Source: Mesostigma viride (lineage: Eukaryota; Streptophyta; Mesostigmatophyceae; Mesostigmatales; Mesostigmataceae). From it: 45,000 nucleotides of DNA. The position numbers and the translations under genes were made by a program. Position 1 is the stretch's first letter. The number at the start of each line of letters is the position of its first letter. Below are positions 1-9,229 of this stretch, piece after piece. The notes under the pieces were generated by a model. The model did not search any database. It had not been told where the DNA came from and saw nothing but the letters and a program-made list of their open reading frames with translations. The stretch covers positions 5,472,161 to 5,517,160 of the forward strand of contig RPFO01000079.1 in NCBI GenBank assembly GCA_009746045.1. The letters are read 5' to 3'.

Positions 1-348
1 TCATGACCGCCGAGAGCATGTTTTTCCTGTCTGTGTCTTACCTTGCACACACACGGGTCGGGCCGGTTGGTGTGCAAAACGCCCGCCTGCTGCCCACGTG
101 CCCTCGCTGCAGAAAAAAAAGAAACTGTTTTTCAGGTTTTTTAATCTACGATACTTTTCCTTATGTAATCAACGTCCGAACAAGCGAAATAACGTCCAAA
201 ATGGTTGCGTAATCAGCTCGCAATAATTTTTCCGTCACCATAGCCGTGCACACCGAATTTCAGTCAACATTGCACGCGCGCACCGAATTTCGTCAACTTT
301 TCGCGCGGGAATTACCGGGGTGGTACCGCCTCCCGGACTGATTGTGAA

Positions 349-2250
349 GTGTGGGCGGTTCCGCTTACGGCACTGTAGATAGCAGCTGATGGGAACATGC
401 AGAAAACTTAGGACCGCTAGCCCCTGCGCGGGTTTGAACTGGGACTTCCGGATCCGACGGAACGACCAGTAAAAACTCCCACTTTATTTGCGCAATGCTT
501 CTTGCCGGAAGGTGGGCGAGTAAGTTTTCATTGCTATCCAGCCGAGGTGGGTTCCTATAAGGGAGTGTGGGCGGTTCCGCTTACGGCACTGTAGATAGCA
601 GCTGATGGGAACATGCAGAAAACTTAGGACCGCTAGCCCCTGCGCGGGTTTGAACTGGGACTTCCGGATCCGACGAACGACCAGTAAAAACTCCCACTTT
701 ATTTGCGCAATGCTTCTTGCCGGGAAGGTGGGCGAGTAAGTTTTCATTGCTACTATCCAGCCGAGGTGGGTTCCATAAGGGAGTGTGGGCGGTTCCGCTT
801 ACGGCACTGTAGATAGCAGCTGATGGGAACATGCAGAAAACTTAGGACCGCTAGCCCCTGCGCGGTTTGAACTGGGGACTTCCGGATCCGACGGAACGAC
901 CAGTAAAAACTCCCACTTTATTGCGCAATGCTTCTTGCCGAAGGTGGGCGAGTAAGTTTTCATTGCTATCCAGCCGAGGTGGGTTCCTATAAGGGAGTGT
1001 GGGCGGTTCCGCTTACGGCACTGTAGATAGCAGCTGATGGGAACATGCAGAAAACTTAGGACCGCTAGCCCCTGCGCGGTTTGAACTGGGGACTTCCGGA
1101 TCCGACGGAACGACCAGTAAAAACTCCCACTTTATTTGCGCAATCTTGCCGGGAAGGTGGGCGAGTAATTTTCATTGCTATCCAGCCGAGGTGGGTTCCT
1201 ATAAGGGAGTGTGGGCGGTTCCGCTTACGGCACTGTAGATAGCAGCTGATGGGAACATGCAGAAAACTTAGGACCGCTAGCCCCTGCGCGGGTTTGAACT
1301 GGGGACTTCCGGATCCGACGGAACGACCAGTAAAAACTCCCACTTTATTTGCGCAATGCTTCTTGCCGGGAAGGTGGGCGAGTAAGTTTTCATTGCTATC
1401 CAGCCGAGGTGGGTTCCTATAAGGGAGTGTGGGCTTCCGCTTACGGCACTGTAGATAGCAGCTGATGGGAACATGCAGAAAACTTAGGACCGCTAGCCCT
1501 GCGCGGGTTTGAACTGGGGACTTCCGGATCCGACGGAACGACCAGTAAAAACTCCCACTTTATTTGCGCAATGCTTCTTGCCGGGAAGGTGGGCGAGTAA
1601 GTTTTCATTGCTATCCAGCCGAGGTGGTTCCTATAAGGGAGTGTGGGCGGTTCCGCTTACGGCACTGTAGATAGCAGCTGATGGGAACATGCAAAACTTA
1701 GGACCGCTAGCCCCTGCGCGGGTTTGAACTGGGGACTTCCGGATCCGACGGAACGACCAGTAAAAACTCCCACTTTATTTGCGCAATGCTTCTTGCCGGG
1801 AAGGTGGGCGAGTAAGTTTTCATTGCTATCAAGCCGAGGTGGGTTCCTATAAGGGAGTGTGGGCGGTTCCGCTTACGGCACTGTAGATAGCAGCTGATGG
1901 AACATGCAGAAAACTTAGGACCGCTAGCCCCTGCGCGGGTTTGAACTGGGGACTTCCGGATCCGACGGAACGACCAGTAAAAACTCCCACTTTATTTGCG
2001 CAATGCTTCTTGCCGGGAAGGTGGGCGAGTAAGTTTTCATTGCTATCCAGCCGAGGTGGTTCCTATAAGGGAGTGTGGGCGGTTCCGCTTACGGCACTGT
2101 AGATAGCAGCTGATGGGAACATGCAGAAAACTTAGGACCGCTAGCCCCTGCGCGGGTTTGAACTGGGGACTTCCGGATCCAACGGAACGACCAGTAAAAA
2201 CTCCCACTTTATTTGCGCAATGCTTCTTGCCGGGAAGGTGGGCGAGTAAG
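349..2250. repeat. ~216-bp satellite array, about 8.8 copies
   Basis: The unit recurs at 349, 565, 783, 997, 1209, 1427, 1641, 1857 and 2073, each copy starting GTGTGGGCGGTTCCGC. Spacing is 212-218 bp. Copies are nearly identical. Most differences are one-base losses in short runs such as GGG or TTT, plus a few point changes and small deletions. The last copy breaks off at 2250 after GGCGAGTAAG. Short open frames on the minus strand are the repeat read through and are not genes. No function is visible. Confidence 0.95.
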
Positions 2251-2282
2251 TGACTGATGTGAAGTCCCAAAGGAGCATTTAA

Positions 2283-2420
2283 GACTCAATAGTACCAACT
2301 AACAAACTACAACCCCACGTGGATCAGGCCACGACCAATGAGGGCTCCTATCAGTAGTATCAGCCAACAAACTACAACCCTACGTGGATCAGGCCACACG
2401 ACAATGAGGGTTCCTATCAG
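2283..2420. repeat. Two diverged copies of a ~60-70-bp tandem repeat
   Basis: The stretch AACAAACTACAACCC followed by ACGTGGATCAGGCCAC and CAATGAGGG occurs twice (about 2301 and 2367). The two copies differ by a few bases. They lie directly beside the end of the satellite. Confidence 0.8.
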
Positions 2421-3744
2421 TTGGCTGACAAAGTATCAGCTCCAAGTACCGTCGTCTTAGAAACCTCATAACTTTCTCAATACTGATCCAAAAGTCCTCG
2501 AATAAAAGCCAAACATTCACAAAACAAGGATGTAACAACAAAGTCATTTTTGCTTGTTACATATCTCCCCCTCAAAACTGGACCTCCCAGGTCCAATAGC
2601 CAACTCTTGAAGGCAGAGGAACATTGAACAGAAATCCACCATCTCTTGGAAAAGCAGATGGGTTTTTACATCCCTGGAAACAGGGCCTCCTATCTCATAA
2701 ACATCTAGTCACAGGTCTCTACAGCAAACAAGTCACTACCTTATCTACTATAAAGCCAGATAAACACATCTCATAATACAAGGTCTTCCATTCAGCATCC
2801 TGGAACCTGGAACTCTGGACTGGAACATCAGAACTGGACTGGAGCCCCCCCCCATCATCCATCCTGGAATCGATCCCCCCTCACACCACAATCCAAAGCA
2901 CCTTCCATGCTCTTCCCCCATCCTTCCTCATCCTCTTCCTGCCATGCAAACATGACGAAAAGAGAGGCTCGGGGAAAGGGGATACGGTGAAATACTTGTC
3001 TGCTACCGGCCGGGGTTTCAACAGCGAAAAAATTTGCGCCTGACTGTGCACATACCACTCCGTCACGTCGACAACGGTCTTGCATCGCATGTCCGTGTCA
3101 CAGACGCGCAAAAATTGCTGGCGGCATTGGCATGCTCGCCGCAGGAAACGCATGTGCGGAGGTCCGTTTTAGCCCCTGAAGCCATGGCGTCTTTGATGCC
3201 AAGAACGCCTGCAAAAGACACGATATTTGGCACAAAAACAATTAAAAACGAATTACGGGTATGCGACGCCTGGCCCAGCCTTGAAATGGGATAAAAAATC
3301 GCGGCAGCTAATTTAAAGCAAACTGAAGCGGTAATGAAAAAAGTGCTTCGGTCAAGGCCTTTAAAACTAAAAAATGCGTCGATTAGGGTAAAAAACCAGA
3401 GGTCGGGGCCACTTTCATCGGGAAAATTTTTTGCTGCAGGTTGATGGGGTCGAGAGAAAATCGGCGACAAAACAGGCACCCACCTGTGAATGACGCTAAA
3501 ATGCCGAAGGATTCCGCAGAATTTGAGGCGAAAAAAATAATGGCAAGTAATATATGACCGTAGGAGCATACACTAAAATTTCCAGCCTCTATACTGCATT
3601 TTTATTCGCTCACGGTAGCCTGCCAGGCCGCCATGCCTATCGGTGGAAATTCGGTCACCGTCGTGCACGCACACACCAAAAATCGCATTTCGCGCCACTT
3701 TTCGGGTCCTTACGAGGCTACATTTTGGCGGGGCTCGGACCGTT
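2421..3744. other. Stretch without a recognised gene
   Basis: AT-rich at 2420-2880, mixed after that. The longest open frame (minus strand, 3063-3569) has no domain I recognise and no splice context. About 3640-3715 shares short words with 231-300 (for example ACCGAATTT-type words and TTTCGCGC), perhaps a decayed repeat. I see no gene here. Confidence 0.5.
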
Positions 3745-4230
3745 GTGTTGGCCAAGCCTCTGGGGGCCGGCCAGACCAAGGGCGGTGTCTACCTGTCTGG
3801 TGTGAGCAAGATGTCCTATACGAATGCTATCCTACGCTGCCCAATCTCGTCCGAAATGCAATGCACACCCTTATAATACAAAGGCTCTAATGACCTATGT
3901 GTGGAAAACCCTCCATTCAGGACCTGTCGAAGCATCCTGTAAACCGTGCTGTCCAGCCGGGCGGCCAGCGTGTCCGTGAGTGTCCATGCCTCGGCGCCAT
4001 ACGTAAGCATCCTGAGGACCAGGACCTTGCATGAAGAGCATTCGCTAGCAGTGCTCGATCGCCCAGGTCAGTCCTTCGAGTGCCAGTCGATAGGTTTTGA
4101 GCGAGTGGAGCCTGGCCCAGGCCAGGCCGATGCGGATGTCCACATCGTCGGCGGTGTCGGGGAGCATGCTCCCCAGCGGTTTGAAGCGATCACGGAACGG
4201 GACCTCTGTCCCGTCTACGGCAGCTGGGGC
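3745..4230 (-). pseudogene. LINE reverse transcriptase C-terminal fragment
   Basis: Read on the minus strand from about 4230 this shows DGTEVPF, FKPLGSMLP, then DVDIRIGLAWARL. After a frameshift near 4010-4045 comes LTYGAEAWTLTDTLAARLD, then RMLRQVL, RRIAFV and, in another frame, GHLAHTRQVDTALGLAGPQ. The order FKxLGS, then YGAEAWTLT with an LD, then RRxxFxGH, is the usual C-terminal part of LINE ORF2 after the polymerase fingers and palm. At least two frame changes and stops show it is dead. It joins, head to head, an ORF1 fragment on the plus strand starting near 4241. No catalytic YADD box lies in this piece. Confidence 0.8.
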
Positions 4231-4240
4231 TTCGGCCGGC

Positions 4241-4573
4241 GGGGAACTGGTAGCCCCAATCACCATCGCGCTCCTTCCCCGCTCGCGGGGTAAGGCCGGC
4301 CCCTCCCCCTTGCTCCTCACCTTTGACACCATGGCGGATAAGATGGAGTTCCTCAAGTGTCGCAAGCGGCTTGGGGGGACCGCCTACACGCTGGACGACG
4401 ACTTGACCTTGACGCAGCAACAACGGCGACGGGAGTTATGGCCGACCTACCTCCAGCTTCGGCAGACGGCGGGGCAGAAGCCGGTCTACTGGAAGGGGGC
4501 GGACATCTACGTCGCCCACAAGCCCTGGCAGGCGACCCCTGCAACCCCAGCCACCCCAGCCACCCCAGCCTAG
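4241..4573 (+). pseudogene. LINE ORF1 C-terminal domain, 5'-truncated copy
   Basis: The plus frame reads GELVAPITIALLPRS, then GKAGPSPLLLTF, MADKMEFLKCRKRL, LDDDLTLTQQQRRRELWP, KPVYWKGADIYV, and ends at TAG 4571-4573 after a PAT repeat. The pattern of a basic K-R-K-L segment, an acidic DDDLT, then RRELWP and a WKG turn is typical of the C-terminal nucleic-acid-binding domain of L1-type ORF1 proteins. The upstream part of this open frame (4097-4240) is antisense to the reverse-transcriptase fragment, so it is not ORF1. Close relative of the minus-strand copy at 5596-5937. Confidence 0.75.
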
Positions 4574-5006
4574 GGAATATAGCAGTAGTGTAGACTAGAA
4601 AGCTTAGTGACGTGGCCATGTATGCCTACGTGATGGGCCCACACCCGCCATTGCAATAGCCGTAGCAATGTCGAGTCATGCTTTGCCCATGCAGGGAGTT
4701 ACTCCCTGCTGAGAGGCCATGTGTACCCTAGCTATAGCCTAGCCACATACCTTCCACCCCATATGTCATGCAGGCCTTCTAGGCCCTCTCCTCAAGCCCC
4801 CCCTGGGTGCCTGTGCTTGTTTAGGAGGCATGAACCATTATGGAGGTGCAGGTGCACCTAGTGCACCCAGAGCAGGTGATAGTTGTACATCCTACACCTG
4901 CAGGTTGTCGCCCTGATTGTATTACAACCCCATAGATGCCCCTTTCTCAGGGCTATGTGTTACATATGCTCCCCACGGAGCTATGATTCTAATTAATTAA
5001 TTAATC
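4574..5006 (+). mobile_element. LINE 3' UTR with terminal hairpin and AATT tail (plus copy)
   Basis: Follows the ORF1 stop directly. It starts with GGAATATAGCAGTAGTGTAGA and ends with TCAGGGCTATGTGTTACAT, the hairpin CTCC-CCAC-GGAG at 4969-4980, and a tail of AATT repeats at 4990-5005. The same landmarks in the same order occur on the minus strand in the copy ending at 5150. No ORF2 lies between ORF1 and this 3' UTR. Confidence 0.75.
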
Positions 5007-5149
5007 ACCATCGCCTCAGTTTTGACACTAATGTCCAACCCCACCGCCCGCGCCTCCAAGCCCAGACAGTCCAGCCAGGGCTGAATGTGCTTGGGGCGCC
5101 CGACTGCGCTAAGTGCTCATCTAAGGCAAGCCGGAGCCGGTTAAGAACC

Positions 5150-5595
5150 ATTAATTAATTAATTAATTATCAACATCACTCCGTTGGGAGTAGATGTAGC
5201 ACATAGCCCTGAGAAGGGGCATATGGCTTTTAATACATTCTAGGCTACTTCATGCAAGGGTGGGAATGTAAGCTACCCCTGCTCTAGGTGCACCAAGGCA
5301 CCTGCACCCTCATGGTCTATCACGCTATGCCCGGGTAAGGGGGGAGCATGCCTGTGAGGGAGGAAGATCATCATGACTATACAAGAGCTAGGACATGGCT
5401 TCTCGACAGAGAGCATCTCTCTGCATGGCATAGCATGGCTAAATTCTTAATGCAACATCCATGGGGGTCCCATTATAGACAAAGCATGGCTAAATGTTGA
5501 AGGCATCATCCATGGGGGCCATTATGGGCGCCGCATGCGCGTGGGCCACATGCTAGGCTAAGCCTTACTAATCTACACTACTGGTATATATATTC
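5150..5595 (-). mobile_element. LINE 3' UTR with terminal hairpin and AATT tail (minus copy)
   Basis: Read on the minus strand it begins with the ORF1 stop region, then CAGTAGTGTAGATTAG. It ends with TCAGGGCTATGTGCTACAT, the hairpin CTCC-CAAC-GGAG (5179-5190 on plus as CTCCGTTGGGAG), and an AATT tail at 5150-5169. It is tail to tail with the plus copy, with about 143 bp between the two tails. Confidence 0.75.
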
Positions 5596-5937
5596 CTAGT
5601 CTGAGGTGGCAGGAGGGGGCTGCCAGGGCTTGTGGTCAACGTGGATGACCGCCCCCCTCCAGTATACCGGCTTCCCCCTTGCGCTCTGCCGGAGCTGAAG
5701 GTAGGTCGGCCATAGCTCGCGTCGCCGTTGTTGCTGGGCCAGGGTCAAGTCGTCGTCCAGCGTGAAGCGAGTCTCCGAGAGCTTCTTGCGGCATTTAAGG
5801 AACGCCAGCTTGTCCGCCATGTACTTAAAGGTGAGGAGCACGGGTGCCGGGCCAGCCTTCCCCCGCGCGCGGCCGGGGGAGGCGGACAGCCGACATGTCC
5901 AGCTCACCAGTGAGTAACATGGGGGCAAGAATGGCGC
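5596..5937 (-). pseudogene. LINE ORF1 C-terminal half, cut from its N-terminus by a hAT element
   Basis: The minus frame reads GKAGPAPVLLTFKYMADKL, LKCRKKL, LDDDLTLAQQQRRRELWP, KPVYWRGAVIHVDHKPW and stops at 5596-5598. This matches the 4241-4573 copy nearly residue for residue. Upstream, toward 5937, the reading continues in a different frame as ILAPMLLTGELDMSAVRLPRP, so one base has been lost or gained in the G/C-rich stretch near 5865. The N-terminal half is at 7648-8651 on the same strand. The 1.69-kb gap between them is a transposon. Confidence 0.8.
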
Positions 5938-5945
5938 GCTTAAAT
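5938..5945. repeat. Target-site duplication GCTTAAAT, left copy
   Basis: Eight bases repeated exactly at 7640-7647. They flank the hAT element. An 8-bp duplication is the hallmark length for the hAT superfamily. Confidence 0.85.
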
Positions 5946-7639
5946 CAGTGAACGCCAATACGCCGTATAATACGGTAAATACGCCGTATTATACAATACG
6001 GCGGGGTTTGGCGTACTAACGTACTAGAAATACGGCGTATTGCGTTCTCAACGCCAATACGGCGCATAATACGTATTTTTCGCGTATTATACGGCGCCCG
6101 GCTCCGGAATTTGGCGCCAGAGCTAGTTTTGGCGTTGCTGACCTAGGCAGGTACGCAGCCTGAACCGTACTTGGGGAGTACGGGCCTACGGTTGGTCCCG
6201 CTTGTCATCTCTGCCAGTTGACGGCGTGGGTAAACGATGGCAAAACGAGACCGACTTGCATAAATATGATAGTTGACCTCCGCGGCCATGGAGGTGCAGA
6301 AATCTGACTGGTATGGGAGCATGGCTTGACATTTTGAACTGCAATTTTGCAGGCATGATCCATAGGTCCTAAACAGCGTATATCATTGGCAGGCAACGCC
6401 TGGGTGTGCGCAGATATGTCTCGACCCTATGCTCGGTGCAGCAACGTCGTTTGATCAGCGACCAGGTCGGTCGCCGTGCATGTGCTAACTGTTACTAGGC
6501 GGGAAATAAGTCGATACGTTTGTACGCGGATAGATGTGTAAAATATATTGCTGACATGTTTTATTGGCGACGACGGCCAGGAAAGCGGCTCGCAGCTACA
6601 TCGATGAGGTGGGCATCCGGCTAGCTCCAGCAAGGAAGGTAATTAATCTGCGGTTTTGATCTGGTATGTGCTATCCTGTTCACGTTTTATTGCATACTGT
6701 ATCAAGGTTTTGGGTCGAATCGTATACCTATCAATAAGTTCATGGTTGTAATAAGGAATTAGTTCAATTAGCAATCTATATACCATGCAGTGGATGAGTA
6801 TCACACTTCATGACCTTTATGTAAACAACAAACTGTCGACACCCCCTAGGGCTCCCCCAGAATAGATTCTAGCCAGCTGTCTAGAAGAGGGCAATCGACA
6901 TAGCTTTTACATTATAGCATGACTTGCCATGTATTTCTCGAGCATAGTATACTGATCTAGCCCCAACGGCTTAGAGTAGCCCCAACGGTTTAGAGTGGCA
7001 TGAACGCAATCACATTAGCCCAGCCATGGCTCAGCGTGGCCATTTGCTTATGCCTTAGCAGACGCCCGTTGAGCCCACTTCACCTTTCTTGTACAGCATC
7101 AGCTATGCTTCAGCCTACCTCTGGTATCGTTAATAATGGTTGTCCCACAGTGATGCGCCCCGGCCCCGTGATGTGGATAGAGCGCTCGATGTGGCCTGCC
7201 CACCGACTGGTGGGCGGTGGCAGTGAGAGAAGCTAGGGCGCCCTCCCTCCCTCTCATTGTGTACAGGGGTTGAAGGTTCCTCTACTTTGTATTGGCACCC
7301 ACGTGACGCAGTCACGTGATAATTAACTAATTAATTAATTAATTACACTTCATACAATTGATGAGACAACCAAGTGAGTGTCAAACGGCTACCGGCGACC
7401 TCTACGTGCATTGTATTGTTTTTCATCAAGATTGAGACATTAGCTAGAGTTTTTGAGAGGCACGCCCATGGGATAAACACCTTAGAATATTTTATCCTAA
7501 TTGAAAATCCACTTTTCCGGTCAAAAAACCACTTTTTTTTTTTTGGCGTATAATACGCGTATAATACGCGTATAATACGGCAATACGCAATACGCCGAGG
7601 TTTTGCCGTATTGCCGTATTGCCGTACTGGCTCACACTG
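5946..7639. mobile_element. Non-autonomous hAT transposon inside LINE ORF1
   Basis: The element begins CAGTGAACGCCAATACGCC and ends, read from the other strand, CAGTGTGAGCCAGTACGGC. These inverted ends share the CAGTG start plus GCCA and TACG, about 14 of 19 positions. Both ends carry many copies of AATACGGC / GCCGTATT-like words (5958-6100 and 7545-7626), as expected of subterminal transposase-binding repeats. An exact 8-bp duplication GCTTAAAT flanks it. CAGTG ends, 8-bp duplication and subterminal repeats together are diagnostic for hAT. The 1694-bp interior has no transposase-like open frame, so it would have needed an enzyme made elsewhere. The interior also holds a hairpin with ATTA tail (7300-7346), perhaps a nested insertion. 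Confidence 0.85.
7300..7346 (+). repeat. Palindrome CACGTGAC-GCA-GTCACGTG followed by ATTA tail
   Basis: A perfect 8-bp stem with a 3-base loop at 7300-7318, followed by AATTAAC and AATTAATT repeats to about 7346. The same palindrome with the tail on its other side, in reverse orientation, is at 21379-21427. It is likely the 3' end of another retroposon family. Confidence 0.7.
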
Positions 7640-7647
7640 GCTTAAAT
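7640..7647. repeat. Target-site duplication GCTTAAAT, right copy
   Basis: Exact match to 5938-5945. Removing the hAT element and one copy brings the two ORF1 halves together in the same codon phase across the join (GCA TTT AAG C plus GC GCC). Confidence 0.85.
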
Positions 7648-8651
7648 GCCTCAAGAAGGCTCGTGGAGGTCTCACCTGCCTGCTGGTCGAAGTGCTTGAC
7701 GATGACATTGTGGCTGCGCCGCGCGATGTCGGCTTCCTCGCGAAGGTCGAGGGCTTGTTGCTTGAGTTGTGCCGAGATGGTGGAGGTGGTGGAGGTGGTG
7801 TGCTGCTTTAGCAAGTCCGCCCAGGTGGAGGGAGCATCGCCGGCCGAGCCAGCAGACGCCGGCTGGGCAGCGATGTCCTTTACCGCCTGGGCGGTGAGGC
7901 CGGCGGTGTCATGCAAGCACTCAAGGGCGTTGGCGGTGGCTTGAAGGCGGTGGTCGAGGTCGAGGAGCTGGGCTTTGATGTCGGCAGTGGAGGCGGAAAT
8001 GGCAGTGGAGGTGGAGGCGGCGGCGGTGGAAATGTGAGGAAGTTCAGCAGTCAGCGTGCCGCCGATTGCTGCTATGTCGGCAGCAAGGGGGGTCACGTGC
8101 TGCTGAAAGGCTTCCGTGAGGATGGAGCGGAGGGTGGGGGCGGAAAGGGGTGAAGCCCAGATCTCGGCGTCAGAGCGCTGGAGAAGGGAGTTGAGGATGG
8201 CGTGCTGGAGACGGGGGCGGTAGCCGCCGACCAGATGGTAGACGTTGCCCACGCGGCTGCCGTCCGGGGCGAGGAGGCGGTTGGTGGAGAAGAGATGGAG
8301 GCACAGGTCGTTAAGCGAAGCGTAATCCCCGAAGAAGATGCAGAGCATAGCATCGGTCGGAGAAATGGTGGCCCAGTCGTAATCTGCGACCTTGAAAGGC
8401 CGGGGACGAAAGCGCGGTTCTGGGTATGAAGACCCTTCTGTGGCGTCGGCTGGGCGGGTGCGCTTGGGGTCAGGCGATGCAGATGGCGAGGCGTTAAGCC
8501 CGGGGGGTTGCTGGACGACCACCAGTGCACGACTAGGGTCATCGCCGCCTGCCGGACCTGATGGCGAAGCTGCAGCTGGAGCTGCAGGCGTATTTTCATT
8601 GCCGAGCGCAGCCGCCAGGCTGCGTTGCGTCGAGGCGCGTTTGGTCGCCAT
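7648..8651 (-). pseudogene. LINE ORF1 N-terminal half
   Basis: An open frame of about 335 codons runs from ATG at 8649-8651 to the hAT insertion. Beyond the insertion point the frame stops within the transposon end (TGA at 7632-7634). Residues 1-95 are rich in Ala, Pro and Ser. About 96-160 contain PFKVADYDWATISPTD, LNDLCLHLF and VYHLVGGYRPRLQHAIL, a conserved-looking folded region I cannot name. About 170-330 are Ala/Thr/Gln-rich and helical, with DLDHRLQATANALECL as a likely coiled coil, followed by RSHNVIVKHFDQQAGE. The RxxNVIV motif opens the central RNA-binding region of L1-type ORF1 proteins. No zinc knuckle is seen. The C-terminal domain continues at 5596-5937. Confidence 0.75.
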
Positions 8652-9160
8652 ATATTGCGTTTTAGATTCGGAAAATTATATCAGCATGTGCGTCTTAGAA
8701 AGACGAAGCGATAGTGATATTCACGGCTAAATTCGGTGCTCAAACGTGAAAGTTATGAGCTCCGACAGCCATGGCTACCTCGTGGCCGGAATTTCGCTTG
8801 CACAATCAACGCAGTAAGAACCATCCTCATGAAAAACTTAAGCGCAGCGCTTTAATGAAAGCAAACACCTCGGTCATTGCCTGGGTCGGCAGTGGATCCT
8901 TTGTTAATTGTAGATCATGACGCGGAGGGCATGTTGCATGCCATGCAGCGGGGGGGTAGCGTCAGGCAGCAAAAGCTGGTTGCAGATCGAAGTCCAGAAG
9001 GAACCGCATCACATACTCATCCTCAAGTTTAACCGCAGCTGCTGCAGGCAGCTTATCAGCACCTACAGCCACATCAACGCGATGGCGCTAGCTTGACATC
9101 AAATATTCTGCTGCAGTGAAGGGGGGCATGTTTTTTATATCGGCTAACATGCCACGTCGT
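8652..9160. other. Probable 5' flank of the LINE ORF1 copy; no gene
   Basis: No coding region seen. It includes the region upstream of the ORF1 start and a G-run at 8950-8957. The 5' end of the element is not marked by anything I can see. Confidence 0.4.
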
Positions 9161-9218
9161 CTCGGCTACATATACTCCCAACGGAGTTATGTTACAATTC
9201 AATTCAATTCAATTCAAT
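9161..9218 (+). mobile_element. Solo LINE 3' end: hairpin plus AATTC tail
   Basis: GGCTACATATA precedes the hairpin CTCC-CAAC-GGAG at 9175-9186. Then comes TTATGTTAC and four to five AATTC repeats at 9196-9217. It is related to the 3' ends at 4969, 5179, 21009 and 24383 but the tail unit differs. Only the very end of the element can be recognised. Confidence 0.65.
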
Positions 9219-9229
9219 GCCACGAAGGG

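Noticed and set aside
349-2250. tRNA B-box-like word GTTCAAACC (minus strand) in each satellite unit
   Set aside because: Flanking bases do not pair as a T-arm and no A-box is found at the right distance.
3063-3569. 168-codon frame on the minus strand
   Set aside because: No domain, unusual composition, no splice context or conserved motif; it could be chance in a repeat-derived area.
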